Part shown: piece by piece, positions 7,032 to 10,817 of the stretch
Layout of the letters: each line of letters begins with the position of its first letter
Position numbering within the stretch: position 1 is the first letter of the stretch
Assembly: GCA_021298045.1 (NCBI GenBank)
Contig: JAJTHY010000116.1
Span: 1 to 10,817 of the forward strand
Direction of reading: 5' to 3'
Length of the DNA: 10,817 bases
Source: Candidatus Jidaibacter sp.
Lineage (GTDB): Bacteria > Pseudomonadota > Alphaproteobacteria > Rickettsiales > Midichloriaceae
Made by a program: the position numbers and the translations under genes
The notes under the pieces: model-generated
What the model was told of the DNA's origin: nothing
Database searches by the model: none
Seen by the model: the letters and a program-made list of their open reading frames with translations, nothing else

Positions 7032-8321
7032 TTAACGTTGATTATCACCACCGAGCCCTTGGCTGGTTTGTTGATCCTGTTGTGCTATCATATCAACAAA
7101 CTTTTGCTTAGCGGACTCTCTCTGCATTTTTTTGAACGGATCTGTTTTTTGAATCTCTTCATATAGCTTTGTAAATTTTGTGGCCAGCATATCCTTTTGT
7201 GCATCTCCAAACGGTTTATCTTCCAGCCAGGAATTTATGAAGGCCTTAAAGTTCTCAACAAAGCCGAGTTTAAAGTCTTTTTGTATTATTACGGGTTTTA
7301 TTTTGTTGGCAAATCCAGGCTGGATGGGTTTACCCACAAACTTTGTTATGAAATTTTCTAATTCTGCTGCGATATTCTTTTCCGTTATCGTTCTATTGCG
7401 AATTCCATCTATAATTTTCTCAGAAACGCCAGCAGTAAACTCATTTTTATAATTTTTATAATTTTCAATGGACTCTTTTATTTCTTCGTTTTTAGATGTC
7501 AAGTCCTTTGGATCCGCCCCGCTGGTTAGTAGGGCATTAAACATTTCTTTATTACCTTTAAGGGCTGCATCGCTTAATATGGTATTCAAATGATCTTGAG
7601 AAATTTTTGAAATGCACTTGTTATCAACCAAGTAGGTGAACAATTGTGTATTATCATGTAACACTGCGTGTTGAAGAGATTGAGCTGCAGCAAGAGGTGA
7701 TATGTATTCAACCGGTATTTTTTTAGCATCTTCTAGCATTCCCACTTGAGCTAGTCTGAAAAATAATTTTCCCAAGCCTTTTTCGTCTAGGGTTAGGATT
7801 TTCTTGCCTGCTGAACTGTACCGAATAAAATTTTCGTTATTCTTGGTGAATTGTTCGTTGCAAAACTTAAAACAATCAAGGGCTAAGGTATGATGATTTT
7901 GGTCCACAGTGTACTTGAATAAATCTTTAGCTTCATTTGCGGACAAGCTGCTAACTTGTAAATTATTTTCTTCAATTAATTTTACTGTTGCCGCGCCAAG
8001 AGCTTTATCTATCGATTCGATTGTTTCGTATTGGAAGCTAAGCTCTGGTTTATCTTTATGTGTAAATAAAGGACTATGCATATCTAAGGTGAACCCATTA
8101 TCCTTATTATCAAACCAACTTTTGGCTTTGTCCCATTCTTCAAATTCTTCAATTGCTTTGGCTCTTGGCCGTTCGCCAACATATTGCCCACCTGCGTCCG
8201 CTGCCATGCTATCGTATCCCTCTCCAGCCTCATATGCACTCTCATCAGCTTGCAACCTTGCCTTTTTAATTAGCAGAAGATTCTCCCTATACGCATTCAA
8301 AAACTCTGCATCATCTTTCAT
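7032..8321 (-). CDS. Ankyrin-repeat-type protein, possible secreted effector
   Basis: This is a soluble protein of 429 residues with no signal peptide or membrane segment. About residues 212-272 read as two degenerate ankyrin-like repeats: SLQHAVLHDNTQLFTYLVDN, then ILSDAALKGNKEMFNALLTS followed by GADP. The second ends in the typical turn. The N-terminal 100 residues are acidic (YEAGEGYDS, EEFEEWDKAK). The C-terminal 130 residues are Lys-rich and helical, ending in a Gln/Gly/Asp-rich polar tail. The ATG has AGGA about 7 nt upstream. It stands alone, tail to tail with the glycosyltransferase (10-nt gap, no clear terminator between). Ankyrin proteins of intracellular Rickettsiales are often delivered into host cells by type IV or type I secretion; that role here is inference. 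Apart from the repeats I do not recognise the family. Confidence 0.65.
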   Translation of the reverse strand: MKDDAEFLNAYRENLLLIKKARLQADESAYEAGEGYDSMAADAGGQYVGERPRAKAIEEFEEWDKAKSWFDNKDNGFTLDMHSPLFTHKDKPELSFQYETIESIDKALGAATVKLIEENNLQVSSLSANEAKDLFKYTVDQNHHTLALDCFKFCNEQFTKNNENFIRYSSAGKKILTLDEKGLGKLFFRLAQVGMLEDAKKIPVEYISPLAAAQSLQHAVLHDNTQLFTYLVDNKCISKISQDHLNTILSDAALKGNKEMFNALLTSGADPKDLTSKNEEIKESIENYKNYKNEFTAGVSEKIIDGIRNRTITEKNIAAELENFITKFVGKPIQPGFANKIKPVIIQKDFKLGFVENFKAFINSWLEDKPFGDAQKDMLATKFTKLYEEIQKTDPFKKMQRESAKQKFVDMIAQQDQQTSQGLGGDNQR

Positions 8322-8460
8322 GTATTCCTCATTACAAACACCGTTAATTATGAAGCTAGCACTTATTGATTAATAAATGGTAAACGCGAGCACAAGATGT
8401 GACAAAATAATTGTATTTTTAATCGGAAATATACTAATTAATAAGTACAGATAAATTTTT

Positions 8461-8465
8461 GGAGG
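8461..8465 (+). promoter_or_regulatory. Ribosome binding site of rnd (decides the start)
   Basis: GGAGG is a perfect Shine-Dalgarno core. Six nucleotides after it comes ATA in the RNase D frame. No ATG, GTG or TTG exists in this frame between the upstream stop (8442-8444) and the GTG at 8535, which would cut into the catalytic motif. The site therefore marks 8472 as the translation start. A TATACT at 8430-8435 could be the -10 element, without a good -35. Confidence 0.65.
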
Positions 8466-8471
8466 ATTATC

Positions 8472-9083
8472 ATAGCTTATTTTTATCATAAATACGACCT
8501 GCCGGGTGATGTTAAACTTAAAGGCGATATAGCCGTGGATACCGAGGCAATGGGGCTAAACAACCATAGGGACCGCCTGTGCGTAGTGCAGCTTTCAGAC
8601 GGTAATGGTGATGCTCACTTAGTGCATTTCCCAACTAAGGACTTCAAAGCGCCAAATCTTAAGAAGATGTTGGCGGACAAGGGTAGGGTAAAACTGTTCC
8701 ATTTTGGCAGATTTGATATCTCGATTCTTATGCATTATCTGAATATAGATATAGAAAATGTATATTGTACCAAGATAGCATCAAGGCTGTGCCGCACATT
8801 TACCGACTCTCACGGGCTCAAGGATCTGTGCTCAGAGCTGTTGAACGTTAAAATCAGCAAGCAACAGCAGTCTTCAGATTGGGGAGCGGCGGATCTTGCT
8901 CATGATCAATTAACCTATGCGGCGGCGGATGTTCTTTATTTACATGCGTTGAGAGACAAGTTAAATGGCATGCTAAAGCGTGAGGGCAGGGTTGAGCTTG
9001 CGCAAAATTGCTTTAAATTTCTGCCCGTTAGAGCGCGGTTAGACTTAATGGGATGGGAGCAATTAGATATTTTTCAACATTAA
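8472..9083 (+). CDS. rnd: Ribonuclease D-type 3'-5' exonuclease, apparent AUA start
   Basis: This is a DEDDy-family 3'-5' exoribonuclease involved in trimming tRNA and other small RNA 3' ends. From the ATA at 8472 it has 203 residues, only the exonuclease domain with no HRDC domains; short RNase D forms like this are usual in Rickettsiales. Visible motifs: ExoI VDTEAMGL (Asp23, Glu25), ExoII HFGRFDIS (Asp82) and ExoIII YAAAD (Tyr149, Asp153), so all catalytic residues are present. The reading before the GTG at 8535 (IAYFYHKYDLPGDVKLKGDIA) looks like the genuine N-terminal strand and must be translated for the active site to fold. GTG 8535 would place the catalytic Asp at residue 2. The gene lies about 100 nt upstream of the 23S promoter and is probably separate from it. 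Confidence 0.9.
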   Translation: MAYFYHKYDLPGDVKLKGDIAVDTEAMGLNNHRDRLCVVQLSDGNGDAHLVHFPTKDFKAPNLKKMLADKGRVKLFHFGRFDISILMHYLNIDIENVYCTKIASRLCRTFTDSHGLKDLCSELLNVKISKQQQSSDWGAADLAHDQLTYAAADVLYLHALRDKLNGMLKREGRVELAQNCFKFLPVRARLDLMGWEQLDIFQH

Positions 9084-9101
9084 ATAGAGAATTGTTTCTG
9101 A

Positions 9102-9129
9102 GTTAATGCTATGATATATATAGCATAAC
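9102..9129 (+). terminator. Hairpin downstream of rnd
   Basis: A 10-bp AT-rich stem with one bulged A (GTTA(A)TGCTAT against ATAGCATAAC, 7-nt loop) lies 18 nt after the rnd stop. A small second hairpin (CCTC-ATTT-GAGG, 9131-9142) follows. A run of seven T occurs only at about 9168-9174. It plausibly ends the rnd transcript before the rRNA promoter, but it is not a textbook intrinsic terminator. Confidence 0.3.
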
Positions 9130-9184
9130 TCCTCATTTGAGGGTGGCCTACTGAAAAAAGTTGGTAATTTTTTTAAAAATGTAG

Positions 9185-9213
9185 TTGACGTGTGTGGGAA
9201 TTTTCTTTATAAC
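9185..9213 (+). promoter_or_regulatory. Strong sigma70-type promoter of the 23S rRNA gene
   Basis: TTGACG (9185-9190; 5 of 6 to consensus), a 17-nt spacer and TATAAC (9208-9213; 5 of 6) form the best promoter in the window. The sequence just upstream (about 9154-9180) is A/T-tract rich, as in an rRNA UP element. The expected start is near 9220, giving a leader of about 200 nt. An own promoter for 23S fits an rRNA operon separated from 16S. Confidence 0.8.
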
Positions 9214-9250
9214 ACTGTCTCACAAGGCGGCGAAATAAAAAAGCCAACTT

Positions 9251-9279
9251 CAAGCGAAAGCTTGTTCTTTTGAAATTGT
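9251..9279 (+). promoter_or_regulatory. boxB-boxA rRNA antitermination site
   Basis: CAAGC-GAAA-GCTTG (9251-9264) is a perfect 5-bp hairpin with a GNRA-type tetraloop (boxB-like). It is followed at once by TTCTTTTGAAATTG (9265-9278), resembling the boxA element of alphaproteobacterial rRNA leaders that binds NusB-S10. The order boxB-boxA and the position about 30 nt after the predicted transcription start match known rrn leaders. It would let RNA polymerase read through the untranslated 23S gene without Rho termination. Confidence 0.65.
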
Positions 9280-9317
9280 AAGCGGTTAATTAAATTAAAA
9301 ATTAAACGTAGCTGAAA

Positions 9318-9390
9318 TAAACATTCTGTGCCTTGCAAGGCCAGAATGAGATAATGTTTATAGAAGTCAATGCTCGAAAGAGTAAGACTT
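9318..9390 (+). other. Structured 23S leader hairpins
   Basis: Two hairpins lie between boxA and the 23S 5' end. The first (9318-9360) pairs TAAA with TTTA and CATTCTG with CAGAATG around an inner GCCTTGCAAGGC palindrome, with an 8-nt bulge. The second (9364-9390) pairs AAGTC with GACTT and CTC with GAG around a GAAA loop. They may be processing sites. The usual long stem joining the leader to the trailer cannot be tested, as the 3' end is outside the window. Confidence 0.5.
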
Positions 9391-9422
9391 AGTTCTGTAA
9401 ACGACATCATTCGTATAACCAG

Positions 9423-10817
9423 CATTAAGAATGAGAAGAGCATTTGGTGGATGCCTAGGCGATAGGAGGCGATGAAGGACGTGACAGGCTGCGAAAAGCT
9501 ACGGCGAGGTGCCAATAACCTTTGACCCGTAGATGTCCGAATGGGAAAACCCACCTCATTGAGGTATCTGTGAGTGAATACATAGCTTACAGAAGCAAAC
9601 CCGGAGAACTGAAATATCTAAGTACCCGGAGGAAAGGAAATCAACCGAGACTCCGCTAGTAGTGACGAGCGAACGCGGACCAGCCCAGTGCTCACAGTGT
9701 AATAACCGGAATGATTTGGAAAAATCAACGATAATAGGTGATAGTCCCGTACGGGTAAAAAGCATTGTGAGACTTGAGTAAGGCGAGGCACGTGAAACCT
9801 TGTCTGAATATGGGGGGACCACCCTCCAAGGCTAAGTACTCCCTAACGACCGATAGTGAACTAGTACTGTGAAGGAAAGGCGAATAGAACCCCGATAAGG
9901 GGAGTGAAATAGACCCTGAAACCAAATGCTTACAAGCAGTCGGAGCACACTGTAGCAATACAGGCCGTGTGACGGCGTACCTCTTGTATAATGGGTCAGT
10001 GAGTTAGTGTATCTAGCAAGGTTAAGCCGATAGGTGTAGCCGTAGCGAAAGCGAGTCTTAATAGGGCGAATTAGTTAGATGCATTAGACCCGAAACCGAG
10101 TGATCTAGCCATGAGCAGGTTGAAGTTGGGGTTAAACCCAACGGAGGACCGAACCCACTACTGTTGCAAAAGTAGGGGATGACTTGTGGCTAGGGGTGAA
10201 AGGCCAAACAAACTCGGAAATAGCTGGTTCTCCGCGAAATCTATTTAGGTAGAGCGTTATATGATTACCACCGGGGGTAGAGCACTGAATCGGCTAGGGG
10301 GGCCCAAAGCCCGACCAAACCTAATCAAACTCCGAATACCGATGAGTATAGTGCAGCAGGCAGGCAGTGGGTGCTAAGGTCCATTGCCGAGAGGGAAAGA
10401 GCCCAGATCGCCATCTAAGGTCCCCAAGTCCTGGGTAAGTGGGAAAGGATGTGGGACGGCTTTGACAACCAGGAGGTTGGCTTAGAAGCAGCCATCTTTT
10501 AAAGAAAGCGTAACAGCTCACTAGTCTAAATAAGCGATCCTGCGCCTAAAATGTATCGGGGCTAAAATTATGTACCGAAGATGCGAACTTAAGTTTACTT
10601 AAGTGGTAGCGGAGCGTTGTGTAAGTCTGTGAAGGTGTACCGTAAGGTATGCTGGAGATATCACAAGTGAGAATGCTGACATGAGTAGCGTAAAGAAATG
10701 CGAGAAACATTTCCGCCGAAAGTCCAAGGGTTCCTGCGTAAAGTTAATCTGCGCAGGGTTAGCCGGTCCCTAAGGCGAGGCCGAGAGGCGTAGTCGATGG
10801 AAATCAGGTTAATATTC
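9423..10817 (+). rRNA. rrl: 23S ribosomal RNA, 5' half (partial)
   Basis: The 5' end is placed at about 9423 by aligning TTAAG and GGTGGATGCC with the start of E. coli 23S. Conserved blocks follow in order: GGCGATGAAGGACGTG, GTCCGAATGGGAAAACCC, AGTAGTGACGAGCGAACG, GGAGTGAAATAGACCCTGAA, GGGTGAAAGGCCAAACAAAC, CTCGGAAATAGCTGGTTCTC, GTAACAGCTCACT and, at the window edge, CAGGTTAATATTC. That covers domains I and II and the beginning of domain III, roughly half the molecule; the rest lies beyond 10817. I see no intervening sequence or insertion in this half. Short ORFs on either strand here are chance. No 16S or tRNA-Ile/Ala genes precede it, so this is a split rRNA operon, presumably 23S-5S. Confidence 0.98.

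Noticed and set aside
7000..7060. Bidirectional terminator between the convergent glycosyltransferase and ankyrin genes
   Set aside because: No stem with flanking T runs could be found in or around the 10-nt gap.
7444..7465. Short tandem AT-rich repeat (TTTTTATAA units)
   Set aside because: It lies inside the ankyrin protein gene and encodes a Lys-Asn-Tyr repeat; two or three short units in AT-rich DNA are not notable.
8535..9083. RNase D starting at the GTG at 8535
   Set aside because: It would place the first catalytic Asp at residue 2 and drop the N-terminal strand. No ribosome binding site precedes it, whereas GGAGG precedes 8472.
9207..10521. Minus-strand ORFs of 66-115 codons within the 23S region
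   Set aside because: They lie antisense to conserved rRNA sequence (the first one mostly to the leader) and have no ribosome binding sites; chance ORFs often mis-annotated as proteins.

Overview
The window looks like a chromosomal piece of an AT-rich intracellular alphaproteobacterium, most likely of the order Rickettsiales; I cannot fix the family or genus. The pointers are: a 23S rRNA gene with its own promoter and leader and no 16S or tRNA genes in front of it (the split rRNA arrangement known from Rickettsiales), a short RNase D without an HRDC domain, an ankyrin-type protein, a lone cytochrome c maturation gene, and AT-rich coding sequence throughout.

Layout. Positions 1-710 hold the tail of an unidentified membrane-type reading frame, about 335 bases of apparently decayed sequence, and a 161-bp inverted-repeat element that resembles a miniature transposable element (MITE). 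Positions 711-2487, on the minus strand, carry the translation pair rpsB-tsf, with a structured leader upstream and a hairpin downstream. Positions 2791-7021, on the plus strand, form a tightly packed four-gene run: a His-rich OmpA-like lipoprotein, CcmC (heme handling), a predicted outer-membrane beta-barrel, and a membrane-embedded family 2 glycosyltransferase. Gaps inside the run are 10 nt, an 8-nt overlap and 11 nt. A convergent minus-strand gene (7032-8321) encodes an ankyrin-type protein. Positions 8472-9083 encode RNase D, whose only sensible start codon is AUA behind a strong ribosome binding site. From 9185 onward lie a near-consensus promoter, a boxB-boxA antitermination site, a structured leader and the first half of the 23S rRNA gene, which runs off the window.

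How the genes fit together. rpsB-tsf and the 23S gene are core translation functions. The plus-strand run is envelope-directed: a lipoprotein, a beta-barrel and a processive-type glycosyltransferase beside a cytochrome c maturation gene. The barrel plus glycosyltransferase pair resembles the XagA/XagB type of surface-polysaccharide module known from free-living bacteria and is the best candidate here for an under-described system. The AUA start of rnd, the MITE-like element and the self-contained 23S antitermination leader are the other points worth checking.
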